From Parahoeflea alexandrii (GTDB taxonomy: Bacteria; Pseudomonadota; Alphaproteobacteria; Rhizobiales; Rhizobiaceae), in NCBI RefSeq assembly GCF_027214025.1, contig NZ_JAPWHB010000005.1:382575-446574 (forward strand): a stretch of DNA of 64,000 bases, given 5' to 3'. The position numbers were made by a program, and so were the translations under genes. Below are positions 16,163 to 25,977 of this stretch, one piece after another (positions within the stretch are counted from its first letter, which is position 1; the number at the start of each line of letters is the position of its first letter). The notes beneath the pieces were generated by a model, which was not told where the DNA came from, made no database searches, and was given only the letters and a program-made list of their open reading frames with translations.

Positions 16163-17173
16163 TCACACCCGCTTTTGCTTTGCGATGATTGCCAATGCGA
16201 CACCGCCGAGAATGAGGACGGACGAGACCACAAGCCGCAGCGTCCATCCTTCGCCAAGCAGCAGGGAGCCGCCGGCCGCCGCGATCACCGGCACCGTCAG
16301 TTGCACGATCGCGCCCTGCGTTGCGCCGATCTGACGGAGCACCCGGTACCACAGCGCGTAGCCCAGGCCCGAGGTAACCGCGCCGGAGACAAGCGCCAGC
16401 ACCACGCCAATCGCGCTGGCATGAACCGGCAGTCGCGCCAAAAGCACGGCGCCAAAGAGCGGAATGATGAAGGCGACCGAGCGCATGAAATTGTCGGCCG
16501 TCGCCTTCAGCGGATCCGGCAGCCCGCGCCCTCTGAGCGAATAGACGCCCCAGGCAATCCCCGACAGAGCCATCAGGGCCGCCGCCAGCGGATCGGGCGC
16601 CGACAGGCCAGGCGACACCAGCCAGACGAAGGCGCCGAAGGCTGTCAGCAGTCCCAGCCACTCCAGCCGTGAAGGCCGGTCGCCTTCCATCAGGGCCCGG
16701 CCGATCATCGTCGCCTGAACGCAGGCAAACAGGATCAGCGCGCCAACCCCGGTGTCGAGCGCCACATAGGCGTAGGAAAATGCCACCGCATAGGCAAACA
16801 ACGCCAATGCCGAAGCCCAGGAGCCTGACTGCAGGCGCGGCGAGCGGCTTGCCCCGGTGCCGGTGACAGCAACCAGAAGCGCCAGCATGACGGCTCCGCT
16901 CGCCAGCCGAACCGCCGAATAGCTCGCCGGATCGATCAGCGCCGCCTCGCCCGAACCGATCGCCATGCGCCCGAGAACCGAATTGGCCGCGAAGGCGATC
17001 ATGGTCAGGCTGGTGAGTAGAAGCAGTGGCAAGGACGGTCTGCTTTCGCGAGAAGAGGGAAGGCAAAGAACACCTATTGCCCGATTGCCGTTGCCTGTCG
17101 ATCCGGCCCGGTGATTTCCACAGGCCCGATGATTTCGACAGGCCCGTTGATTTCGACAGGAAGGTCTTGCCAT
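16163..17173 (-). CDS. EamA/DMT family transporter
   Basis: An inner-membrane transporter of the drug/metabolite family, about 10 transmembrane segments made by two EamA repeats (repeat 1 about residues 48-180, repeat 2 about 190-330). Substrate unknown. The ATG at 17173 gives 336 residues, but the first 45 encode a Arg/Asn/His/Ala-rich region produced by a 3-copy 18-bp tandem repeat and are unlike family N-termini. A TTG near residue 48 or an ATG near residue 58 are alternatives; the second would cut the first helix. It is monocistronic on the minus strand, convergent with the tag/DUF1801 pair. Confidence 0.75.
   Translation of the reverse strand: MARPSCRNQRACRNHRACGNHRAGSTGNGNRAIGVLCLPSSRESRPSLPLLLLTSLTMIAFAANSVLGRMAIGSGEAALIDPASYSAVRLASGAVMLALLVAVTGTGASRSPRLQSGSWASALALFAYAVAFSYAYVALDTGVGALILFACVQATMIGRALMEGDRPSRLEWLGLLTAFGAFVWLVSPGLSAPDPLAAALMALSGIAWGVYSLRGRGLPDPLKATADNFMRSVAFIIPLFGAVLLARLPVHASAIGVVLALVSGAVTSGLGYALWYRVLRQIGATQGAIVQLTVPVIAAAGGSLLLGEGWTLRLVVSSVLILGGVALAIIAKQKRV
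17111..17160. repeat. Three-copy 18-bp tandem repeat at EamA N-terminus
   Basis: Three near-identical copies (17111-17128, 17129-17146, and a truncated 17147-17160) of a unit with core GATTTCGACAGGCCCG, in register of 18 bp and therefore of 6 codons. Copy 1 has a C for G in the core. The preceding 17096-17110 is a degenerate partial unit. It lies upstream of, or at the start of, the transporter gene. Confidence 0.85.
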
Positions 17174-17458
17174 GCCAAACCGGGTCTTTTCTGAATGCCG
17201 GATGAATGGAAGGTTCAGCGGGAGTTCAAACCGGCAGCGCTATGGTGATCCCCGATGTGACCTGAACCAAAAAGGGAAGGGCATATCGAGGCTCCGGGAG
17301 ACGGATCGATTTCGCGCCGGTTTGTAATAGTCCGGCTTGCCCCCGGGGCCATGGCACTTCGCAGTGATGCGAATCGCCAACTGCCGAAGGAACCATCACC
17401 CGGTCACCGCGTTGACAACGTGAAGGGCCAATTTGTGATCCTGCATGAGGAGTATGGA

Positions 17459-17914
17459 ATGTTTAGCAATTTGATGAAATCCATCGTGACGGCCTCGTTC
17501 TGCCTGGCGGCGCTCGCCCCCGCAAGCGCTGCGCCGATGATGGTGCAGAAACCGGCCGTCGAGATGACAAGCAATTCCGGTCTGGTCGAGGTTCAGTACC
17601 GCGACGGGCGCCGTGATAACAGGCGCGGTTTCTACCGCCACAACCACCGCGGATACTACAACGGCCATCGCGGCTATCGCCACAAGCGCCACGGCTATCG
17701 CCATTACAATGGCTACTGGTTTCCGCCGTCAGCCTTTTCCTTCGGCGTGATCATCGGCGGCAACAACCGCGGCAGTGTCGGAGTCCGTCCGGGCTACACC
17801 AACCCGCAGCATGTCCGCTGGTGCCACAACAAGTATCGATCCTACGATCAGCGGAGCAACACGTTCCAGCCCTATCACGGGCCGCGCCGCGAATGCCGCT
17901 CGCCTTACTATTGA
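17459..17914 (+). CDS. BA14K-family secreted protein
   Basis: A 151-residue exported protein: signal peptide (about residues 1-25, ending ASAAP), then a basic region rich in His, Arg, Gly and Tyr (about 45-85), then a hydrophobic glycine segment and the BA14K hallmark WCHNKYRSYDQRSNTFQPYH (about residues 118-137). BA14K proteins are small lectin-like or immunoreactive envelope proteins of Rhizobiales. The ATG at 17459 is chosen over an upstream in-frame start because it has a GAGGAG site and starts the signal peptide. It is probably monocistronic, and a hairpin follows before hisS. Confidence 0.87.
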   Translation: MFSNLMKSIVTASFCLAALAPASAAPMMVQKPAVEMTSNSGLVEVQYRDGRRDNRRGFYRHNHRGYYNGHRGYRHKRHGYRHYNGYWFPPSAFSFGVIIGGNNRGSVGVRPGYTNPQHVRWCHNKYRSYDQRSNTFQPYHGPRRECRSPYY

Positions 17915-17952
17915 GGCCTGACGTAAAATGTGAGCACGGGTGAGGGCATGGA

Positions 17953-17981
17953 TTGACCGGTCCTCGCCCCGCACGCTACCA
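17953..17981 (+). promoter_or_regulatory. Possible hisS operon promoter
   Basis: TTGACC (17953-17958), a 17-bp spacer, then CTACCA (17976-17981) fit a weak alphaproteobacterial housekeeping promoter. Transcripts would begin around 17988 and carry the hairpin at 17997-18056 in their leader. This is inference from spacing and hexamer quality. Confidence 0.3.
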
Positions 17982-17996
17982 GCCAAGCCTTGCAGC

Positions 17997-18056
17997 AAAA
18001 GGGCCTGTCGGTTAGGAGAAGCGCAACAAAACGTTTCTCCTGCCGCAGGCCCTTTT
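17997..18056 (+). promoter_or_regulatory. Attenuator/terminator-like hairpin abutting hisS start codon
   Basis: A long inverted repeat (outer stem AAAAGGGCCTG at 17997-18007 with its complement at 18046-18056, plus an inner AGGAGAA/TTCTCCT stem) ends in TTTT only two bases before the hisS ATG at 18059. It has the shape of an intrinsic terminator. The AGGAG at 18015-18019, the only SD-like sequence nearby, is inside the 5' arm. It may be the BA14K terminator or an attenuator of hisS. Confidence 0.6.
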
Positions 18057-18058
18057 CC

Positions 18059-19699
18059 ATGTCCGACAAGAAGCAAAAGAAGCCCCAGAAACTGAAAGCC
18101 CGTCTGGCGCGCGGTTTTCCCGACCGGTCCTCGGCCGATATCCGCGCCACCGACCAGATGATGGGCAAGATCAGGCTGGTCTACGAGCGCTTCGGTTTCG
18201 AACCCGTTGAGACCCCTTTTGTGGAATACACCGATGCGCTGGGAAAGTTCCTGCCCGACCAGGACCGGCCCAACGAAGGCGTGTTCTCGTTCCAGGATGA
18301 TGACGATCAATGGCTGTCGCTGCGCTATGACCTGACCGCGCCGCTGGCCCGCCACGTCGCAGAGAATTTCAACGACATCCAGCTGCCCTACCGCACCTAT
18401 CGCGCCGGCTGGGTGTTCCGCAACGAAAAGCCCGGCCCCGGCCGCTTCCGCCAGTTCATGCAGTTCGACGCCGACATCGTCGGCGCGCCCGGCGTCCAGG
18501 CGGATGCCGAAATGTGCATGATGATGGCCGACACCATGGAAGCGCTCGGCATCAAGCGCGGCGACTACGTCATCCGCGTCAACAACCGCAAGGTGCTCGA
18601 CGGCGTGATGGAGGCCATCGGCCTCGGCGGTGACGAGAATGCGGCGCGCCGCCTCACCGTGCTCCGCGCCATCGACAAGCTGGATAAATTCGGCATCGAG
18701 GGTGTCAAGTTGCTGCTCGGTCCGGGACGTTGGGACGGCGGCAAGGAAGGCGAGGGGGACTTTGCAGCAGGCGCTGGGTTGAGCGATTTCGCGGCAGATC
18801 GCATGATTGGTTTTATCACAGAAGCATTGGAAATATCCAAGCTCGCAAAAGCATACTCAAAGAACTCAGGTTATTCAGGCAATCCGAAGCTGGTTTCCGC
18901 CGCTATTGAGGAGCTATCCAAGTATGTTGCTCCAAAAAGCAGCGGCGGTGACGGTGTTGAAGAATTAAGAGCAATTGCTGAACTGGTCAGTGCTGCGGGT
19001 TATGATGACGGTCGCGTTTCCGTCGACCCCTCCGTCGTCCGCGGCCTCGAATATTACACCGGCCCGGTCTTCGAAGCCGAACTCCTGTTCGATGTCACCA
19101 ACGAGAAGGGCCAGAAGGTCCAGTTCGGTTCGGTTGGCGGCGGCGGCCGCTATGATGGCCTGGTCTCGCGCTTCATGGGCCAGCCGGTGCCGGCAACCGG
19201 TTTCTCCATCGGCGTCTCGCGGCTGATGACGGCGCTCAAGAACCTCGGCAAGCTCTCCGGCGAGGCGGCTTCCGGCCCGATCCTGGTGACCATCATGGAT
19301 CGCGACCGCATCGGCGATTACGCCCGAATGGCGCAGGAGCTTCGGACCGCTCTCAACCCGCTGGATGGAGACGGTCAGCCGCTCGGCCCGACCATCCCGG
19401 TCGAGCTGTTCCAGGGCAATCCGAAGGATTTCCCCAAGCAGCTCCGCTACGCCGACCGTCGCGGCTCGCCCATCGCCATCATTCAGGGCGGCAACGAGAA
19501 AGAGGCCGGCAAGCTCATCGTCAAGGACCTGATCGAGGGCAAGCGCATCGCCGAGACCATCACCGACAATGCCGAATGGCGCGAAGCCAAGGCCGGCGAG
19601 CATCTGGTCGACGAGGCCGATCTGGTCATCACCGTCAAGCGCGTCCTTGCCGAGCAGGCCTCCGATGCTGCGCTCGATGCTTCAAACGGGCAGGGCTGA
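18059..19699 (+). CDS. hisS: Histidine-tRNA ligase
   Basis: A 546-residue class II aminoacyl-tRNA synthetase that charges tRNA-His. Motif 2 is [18 protein letters not shown] (about residues 121-138), the His A loop is [10 protein letters not shown] (about 325-334), and motif 3 lies around GGGGRYDGL (about 360-368) and [10 protein letters not shown]. The C-terminal anticodon domain follows. The ATG at 18059 matches the usual rhizobial N-terminus (Lys-rich, then [12 protein letters not shown]). The middle (18766-19010) has clearly AT-richer codons than the rest, and the protein is longer than homologues I recall. It is the first gene of hisS-hisZ-hisG, and seven bases separate it from hisZ. Confidence 0.96.
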   Translation: MSDKKQKKPQKLKARLARGFPDRSSADIRATDQMMGKIRLVYERFGFEPVETPFVEYTDALGKFLPDQDRPNEGVFSFQDDDDQWLSLRYDLTAPLARHVAENFNDIQLPYRTYRAGWVFRNEKPGPGRFRQFMQFDADIVGAPGVQADAEMCMMMADTMEALGIKRGDYVIRVNNRKVLDGVMEAIGLGGDENAARRLTVLRAIDKLDKFGIEGVKLLLGPGRWDGGKEGEGDFAAGAGLSDFAADRMIGFITEALEISKLAKAYSKNSGYSGNPKLVSAAIEELSKYVAPKSSGGDGVEELRAIAELVSAAGYDDGRVSVDPSVVRGLEYYTGPVFEAELLFDVTNEKGQKVQFGSVGGGGRYDGLVSRFMGQPVPATGFSIGVSRLMTALKNLGKLSGEAASGPILVTIMDRDRIGDYARMAQELRTALNPLDGDGQPLGPTIPVELFQGNPKDFPKQLRYADRRGSPIAIIQGGNEKEAGKLIVKDLIEGKRIAETITDNAEWREAKAGEHLVDEADLVITVKRVLAEQASDAALDASNGQG

Positions 19700-19705
19700 G
19701 AGATC

Positions 19706-20827
19706 ATGCCTGAGGCCGGACTTCCAGATTTTGCCGCCGACCTTGCTCGCGCGCTCGATGCGCTTGAAGCGCCGCGCGTCGACATTCCGGTGATCCAGCC
19801 GGCCGAGCCGTTTCTCGACATGGCTGGCGAGGATCTGCGCCGCCGCATTTTTTTGACCGAGAGCGAAACCGGCGAAAGCCTCTGCCTGAGGCCGGAATTC
19901 ACCATCCCGGTGTGCCGCGCCCATATTGCAGAAAACGTCGCCACCCCGCGCCGCTACTCCTATCTCGGCCAGGTTTTCCGCCAGCGCCGCGAAGGCGGCA
20001 ACGAATTCTACCAGGCCGGGGTCGAGGATCTCGGCGAACCCGATGAAGCCCGCGCCGATGCCCGCGCGGTTTCCGAAGCCCGGTCGCTGATCGCGCAACT
20101 TACCCCCGGAGCGGATCTCAAGATCATTCTCGGCGACCAGTCGGTGTTCGAGGCGGTGGTCGCCGGTCTCGGCCTTCCCGCAGGCTGGCAGAAGCGGCTG
20201 ATCCACGCCTTCGGCAATGGGCCGGCGCTGGATGCGATGATCGCCCGCCTGGCCAATCCCGACGCGTCGGCCCAGCCCGATGCCTCAGTGGCAGGCTTCC
20301 TGGCGCGCGGCGACGTTGCTGGGCTTGAGGCGCATATCGAACAGGTGATGCAGGAAACCGGCTACTCCACCCATGCCAGCCGCTCGCCCGCCGAGATTGC
20401 CGCCCGGCTGATCGGCAAGCAGGCGCTCGACGCCACGCGGCTGTCTCCCGGCGCGCTCGATGCGCTCAAGGCATTTCTGGCGCTTGACGTGGCGTTTGAT
20501 CGCGCTGCGCCGGCACTTTCGGATTTCGCGCGGCACGCCGGTCTCGACATCAGCCTGGCGCAGCAGGCCTTCGAGGCCCGTCTCGACGCGCTGTCCGAGC
20601 GCGGCGAGGATCTGTCCTCGATCCGCTGGCGCGCCGCCTTTGGTCGTCCGCTGGACTACTACACTGGTCTTGTGTTCGAGATTTCCGCAGGCGCCCACAA
20701 TCTGGTTCTCGCCGGCGGCGGACGCTATGACCGGCTGATGGAACTGCTTGGGGCGCAAGAGCCGATCCCCGCCGTGGGATTTTCGCTCTGGCTCGACCGG
20801 ATTGAAAGCGTGAGGGCCGGCAAATGA
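19706..20827 (+). CDS. hisZ: ATP phosphoribosyltransferase regulatory subunit HisZ
   Basis: A 373-residue HisZ, a paralogue of the HisRS catalytic core that lacks synthetase activity and activates short-form HisG allosterically. Class II synthetase-like features are visible: [14 protein letters not shown] (about residues 55-68), [11 protein letters not shown] (about 87-97) and the histidine-like loop near [13 protein letters not shown] (about 311-323), followed by GGGRYDRL. It lies between hisS and hisG, and its stop overlaps the hisG start (ATGA), which fits obligate co-expression of the HisZ-HisG complex. Confidence 0.94.
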   Translation: MPEAGLPDFAADLARALDALEAPRVDIPVIQPAEPFLDMAGEDLRRRIFLTESETGESLCLRPEFTIPVCRAHIAENVATPRRYSYLGQVFRQRREGGNEFYQAGVEDLGEPDEARADARAVSEARSLIAQLTPGADLKIILGDQSVFEAVVAGLGLPAGWQKRLIHAFGNGPALDAMIARLANPDASAQPDASVAGFLARGDVAGLEAHIEQVMQETGYSTHASRSPAEIAARLIGKQALDATRLSPGALDALKAFLALDVAFDRAAPALSDFARHAGLDISLAQQAFEARLDALSERGEDLSSIRWRAAFGRPLDYYTGLVFEISAGAHNLVLAGGGRYDRLMELLGAQEPIPAVGFSLWLDRIESVRAGK

Positions 20828-21519
20828 CATTGACCGTTGCGCTGCCATCCAAGGGCCGCATGAAGGACGACGCCATTGCCGTGTTCGCCCGTGCCGGATT
20901 GACCGTGTCGGCAATCGGCAATGATCGCAGCTATCGTGGCCGGATTGACGGGATCGACGATGTCGAGGTGGCGTTCCTCTCGGCCTCCGAGATTGCCCGC
21001 GAGGTCGGCGCCGGCGCGGTCGATTTCGGCGTCACCGGCGAGGACCTGGTGCGTGAAAGCCTGGCCCGCGCCGATGAGCGGGTGGAAATCACCGCCCGGC
21101 TCGGCTTCGGCAATGCCGATGTGGTGGTCGCCGTGCCCGATATCTGGAAGGATGTCGATAGCATGGCCGATCTCGGCGACGTGGCCGCGGACTTCCGCTC
21201 GCGCCATGGACGCCGTCTGGCGATCGCCACCAAGTACTGGCGGCTGACGCAGAGTTTCTTCTCGACCCGCCACGGCATCCAGCTTTACCGGATCGTCGAA
21301 AGCCTCGGCGCCACCGAAGGCGCACCGGCCTCGGGTGCTGCCGATATCATCGTCGACATCACCACGACTGGGTCGACGCTGAAAGCCAATCATCTGCGAA
21401 TCCTGTCGGATGGCGTCATTCTGAGATCCGAGGCGTGCCTGGTGCGGGCGCGCAAGCCCGGCCATGATGATGATCCGCGCGTTGCCGCCCTGATCGAGGC
21501 TGTGCGATCCGCAGGCTGA
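20824..21519 (+). CDS. hisG: ATP phosphoribosyltransferase, short form
   Basis: A 231-residue short-form HisG, the first enzyme of histidine synthesis, which condenses ATP and PRPP. The family pattern [14 protein letters not shown] (residues 2-15) and a PRPP-binding loop [16 protein letters not shown] (about residues 177-192) are visible; the C-terminal allosteric domain of long-form HisG is absent, as expected when HisZ is present. The start overlaps hisZ by four bases. The next feature is a minus-strand terminator, so hisG is the last gene of the operon. Confidence 0.95.
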   Translation: MTLTVALPSKGRMKDDAIAVFARAGLTVSAIGNDRSYRGRIDGIDDVEVAFLSASEIAREVGAGAVDFGVTGEDLVRESLARADERVEITARLGFGNADVVVAVPDIWKDVDSMADLGDVAADFRSRHGRRLAIATKYWRLTQSFFSTRHGIQLYRIVESLGATEGAPASGAADIIVDITTTGSTLKANHLRILSDGVILRSEACLVRARKPGHDDDPRVAALIEAVRSAG

Positions 21520-21549
21520 TCCGGCTGAATTGCCTTCATAAAAAAGAAA

Positions 21550-21572
21550 GGCCGCCTCGCGAGGAGGCGGCC
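21550..21572 (-). terminator. Intrinsic terminator on minus strand downstream of hisG
   Basis: A perfect 9-bp stem (GGCCGCCTC / GAGGCGGCC, 21550-21558 with 21564-21572) with a 5-base loop is followed on the minus strand by TTTCTTTTTT. The U-tract faces the minus strand, so it terminates a transcript coming from higher coordinates; hisG on the plus strand gets no U-tract. The 6S-like RNA is the likely source. Confidence 0.75.
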
Positions 21573-21755
21573 GCGGCGACAGAGGATCGGGAACCCTGTC
21601 TGCCAAGTCTGTCGCAGGGCGTCAGATCGGGGCGACATTCCTGCGACGTATTGGTCTTTACGCGCGGGCCGTCCGTCCGGATCACCGCCCGGCTCGGCGG
21701 CTCAGGAAATATTTTCGGCTTGCTCCGCGACCCACTTGCGTTCCCGCCGCGTTGA
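21573..21755 (-). ncRNA. ssrS: Probable 6S-like regulatory RNA
   Basis: The minus strand of this gene-free stretch ends in an intrinsic terminator and contains sequence resembling 6S RNA, which binds RNA polymerase holoenzyme. The piece CGCAAGUGGGUCGCGG, then AAGCCGAAAAUAUUUCCUGA near the 5' end, recalls the E. coli 6S pattern GCAAGCGGGCC...GAGCCGAUAUUUC (from memory). The ends can pair: CGCGGCG near 21751-21745 with CGCCGCG near 21578-21572, and GGGAAC with GUUCCC inside it, giving a closing stem about 180 bases apart. The boundaries are approximate, and 6S is an inference needing a covariance-model check. Confidence 0.5.
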
Positions 21756-21924
21756 GGCAATGTTCTTAAACCCGGGAAAGACCCGGCCTGCACGCGTCCT
21801 TCGCGCCCCTCGGCTCCGGTTCGACCGGACCCGGGCGGAATGGCTCCGCCAACCACAAAGCCGGTTCTCCACCGGTTCAGCCTCGTCCTGGGCATCGGGA
21901 TGATTTTGGATTGTGGGGTTTATC

Positions 21925-22224
21925 ATGGAATTCACCTTCGGATCGGTTGTCTTCCTCTCGTCAATGCTTCTGCTTGCCATCCTGGCCCGGATTGCCGCGG
22001 TCAATCCAGCAGCGCGGATCTTGCGCGGTGAAATTCTGCCGGCGATGCTGGCGGTTTTCATTTCGACCGGTCTTGCCGTCGGCCTGATGATGATGGTGCT
22101 GGGCGGGGAGAGCTATTTTGCCTCGCGCTCCATCGAACTGGCGGTGATCGTGGTTTTTGCGATCGCGTCGGTCTGGATCATCGTCAAGCTGGTGGCGCGT
22201 GCCCCGGGCAGATTGTCAGCCTGA
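21925..22224 (+). CDS. Small three-helix membrane protein
   Basis: A 99-residue hydrophobic protein with about three transmembrane segments (residues about 8-26, 40-63 and 70-93) and a short basic tail. No family is recognised. The ATG at 21925 is chosen because the sequence before it (21913, GTG) is less likely; the SD is weak. It stands alone on the plus strand after the 6S-like region, and a bidirectional hairpin follows. Coding is supported by the strong hydrophobic pattern and uninterrupted frame, but expression is unproven. Confidence 0.6.
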   Translation: MEFTFGSVVFLSSMLLLAILARIAAVNPAARILRGEILPAMLAVFISTGLAVGLMMMVLGGESYFASRSIELAVIVVFAIASVWIIVKLVARAPGRLSA

Positions 22225-22283
22225 TCCGGCCTGTCACAGTCGCCTTTCAACCGGGGCGCTGGACAAGCTGAGCGCAAGGAAAC

Positions 22284-22304
22284 CCCGGCGCTGAAAGCGC
22301 CGGG
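22284..22304. terminator. Bidirectional terminator between small membrane gene and DoxX gene
   Basis: A 9-bp perfect stem (CCCGGCGCT / AGCGCCGGG) with a GAA loop separates the convergent genes. On the minus strand it is followed by GTTTCCTT; on the plus strand the tail is poor. Confidence 0.6.
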
Positions 22305-22338
22305 TCCAACAGGTGCGGTTTGTCCAATGCGCGTCGTG

Positions 22339-22722
22339 TCAGGCGCGGCGAGCGCCTACCGAAAGGCTGCCCGGGCCTGTTGCGGCCAGAACCAGGAAAC
22401 CACCGGCGATAGCCAGGTTCTTCATGAAGTTGATCATCTGCATCTGGTCTTCAGGCTGGAAGTGGGCGAGATAGCCCGACGCCACGCAGAAGGCTGCCAG
22501 TGCCCAGGCGGCGTAACGGGTGAAGAAGCCGAGCAGGATCGCGAGGCCGCCGAGGATCTCAAGTGCGATCACCAGCCAGACGGTGAGGCCAGGCAGCGGA
22601 ATGCCCATGCTGGCCATGTAACCTGCGGTGCCGTCGACACCGCCCAGCTTGCTGATACCGGCCATGATGAAGATGATGCTCATGAGCACGCGGCCGATGA
22701 GAAGCTGAAGATTGATTGACAT
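22339..22722 (-). CDS. DoxX family membrane protein
   Basis: A 127-residue DoxX-type protein with four transmembrane segments. The N-terminal RVLMSIIFIMAGISKL and the central GYMASMGIPLPGLTVWLVIALEILGG regions match the family, which includes thiosulfate:quinone oxidoreductase subunits and many unknown proteins. Function here is not assigned; the gene stands alone. The ATG at 22722 follows an AGGAGA site; the open frame extends further upstream, but that region does not look coding. Confidence 0.87.
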   Translation of the reverse strand: MSINLQLLIGRVLMSIIFIMAGISKLGGVDGTAGYMASMGIPLPGLTVWLVIALEILGGLAILLGFFTRYAAWALAAFCVASGYLAHFQPEDQMQMINFMKNLAIAGGFLVLAATGPGSLSVGARRA

Positions 22723-22850
22723 AGGTTTCTCCTGTTTTGAAACTGGAAAGAGACCTATAGGTAATTGTGCAGCGCGAAAAGATGAACGAGTATGAACATA
22801 TCGTTCACAAATACACAACTATGCAGACGTGCCGAAACTGGCCCGGGGAG

Positions 22851-23414
22851 CTATTGTTGCGTACTCGAAGGGGTCTGGTTGAGAAGCTTGAACTTTGGAA
22901 AAACAAACACGCCATTGATGGCGCCGTCACCCTCATCGGAGAAGTTCGACGATTCACCGATGCACATCACCGGCACCTGGCTGCCGTCTTCATGAATGAT
23001 GGTGGTGGAGAAGCAGAATGAGGAGGGCCGCATTGCCGCCAGCTCGTAAAGCTCCAGCACATGATTGCGATATTCTTCGTCGTAACACTTGACCAGATTG
23101 TAAAGCCCGAACTCGCCCTGTTCCGGAAGCTGGTGATGGTATCGTGCCGCAGGTCCGAGTTGAAAGGCGCCTGTCGCCAGATCGGCTTCAAATGCCTCGA
23201 TACGACAGAAATGAGAGATGACGTCGAGATCAGGCGCGTCAAAGCCATGCGTCTGAGCGCCGAATCCCGAAATACCGTCTGCCCTAACAATTTTGAACAA
23301 TGTAGACCTCGGCAGTGCCTGACTGTTTCCTGCATGTACCTTCCCCCGATCGTCCGGGTCAAGGATCACGCAGGCCCCGTTTCGGTGTATTGAAGCAGTC
23401 TCTGATCCGGGCAC
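22851..23414 (-). CDS. Orphan PAS-like sensory protein
   Basis: A 187-residue cytosolic protein. The central region (about residues 65-170) has the pattern of a PAS-type fold, with short segments such as FEADLATGAFQLGPAA, YNLVKCYDEEYR and SFCFSTTIIHEDGSQVPV, and I recall similar uncharacterised rhizobial proteins. There is no kinase, receiver or DNA-binding domain, so it may be a stand-alone sensor or partner protein. The start is a GTG at 23414 and is uncertain; codons before it are not clearly coding. The gene lies alone between the DoxX and groEL genes, with about 300 bases of promoter region upstream. Confidence 0.6.
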   Translation of the reverse strand: MPGSETASIHRNGACVILDPDDRGKVHAGNSQALPRSTLFKIVRADGISGFGAQTHGFDAPDLDVISHFCRIEAFEADLATGAFQLGPAARYHHQLPEQGEFGLYNLVKCYDEEYRNHVLELYELAAMRPSSFCFSTTIIHEDGSQVPVMCIGESSNFSDEGDGAINGVFVFPKFKLLNQTPSSTQQ

Positions 23415-23716
23415 TTCTTTGGTGCGGAAGCATCCGCTGATCAGTCTTCGCCACCGGCCGGGGTTGATGAAAGTTCAGGGTAGACCATTCTGCAATCAAA
23501 ACGCCATACCCGATAGACCAATTGAATGGTTGATTATCAGTTAAGTTTCGAAGCGATACTAGGGTACGAATGACATATTTTGCAACAATAGCAAGATTGA
23601 AATCTGGCCTCTGCCGGCCCGGCGGCCCGAAGCCGCAAAAAAGGGCGGTCCGGAGACCGCCCTTTTCTTAAGTCACGCGATGTGCGTTGACCGGCTGTAA
23701 CAAGGCTAAAGCCTTA
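23415..23716. other. Intergenic region between PAS-like gene and groEL
   Basis: A gene-free stretch of about 300 bases. It holds the groEL terminator at 23641-23664 and is otherwise AT-richer than surroundings, with probable promoter sequence for the minus-strand PAS-like gene near 23500-23600. I see no further coding frame with support. Confidence 0.4.
23641..23664. terminator. Terminator downstream of groEL
   Basis: A perfect 10-bp stem (AAGGGCGGTC / GACCGCCCTT) with a CGGA loop, bounded by A-runs upstream (23636-23640 on plus) and TTTT downstream, works in both directions. On the minus strand the U-tract terminates groEL, whose stop is 53 bases away. Confidence 0.85.
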
Positions 23717-25730
<2,014 letters not shown>

Positions 25731-25797
25731 TGTCTAAATTCCTTGATCGAATGACAGAAGCGGCTGAGCACCCCGAATGGGCCTCATGGAGCTGATG

Positions 25798-25824
25798 TTA
25801 GCACTCACACTGGTGGAGTGCTAA
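25798..25824. promoter_or_regulatory. CIRCE operator (HrcA binding site)
   Basis: TTAGCACTC (25798-25806), a 9-base spacer and GAGTGCTAA (25816-25824) match the canonical CIRCE element exactly. It lies at the start of the groESL transcript, just downstream of the -10 box, and is the HrcA repressor target for heat-shock control. Confidence 0.97.
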
Positions 25825-25831
25825 CGAAGCC

Positions 25832-25860
25832 GAGATAAGGAGGCGGGGAGCAAGAGTCAA
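25832..25860 (-). promoter_or_regulatory. groESL housekeeping promoter
   Basis: On the minus strand, TTGACT (25860-25855), a 17-base spacer and TATCTC (25837-25832) form a good -35/-10 pair. Transcription would start in or next to the CIRCE element, as in other HrcA-controlled operons. Confidence 0.75.
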
Positions 25861-25977
25861 GATATTGGAGACCATTCCGGCTGGATGTTTTTGCGCCCGG
25901 TTGCCATTTTTCCGGCGGGGACTTGTAATCAATGACAAGCTGGGCGACATCGTTGGGCCGAAAGGAACCGTTCGCCC

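Noticed and set aside
21536-21895. Minus-strand frame of 119 codons over the 6S-like region
   Set aside because: Arg/Gly/Ser-rich, no family pattern, and the stretch ends in an RNA-type terminator; an RNA gene is the better explanation.
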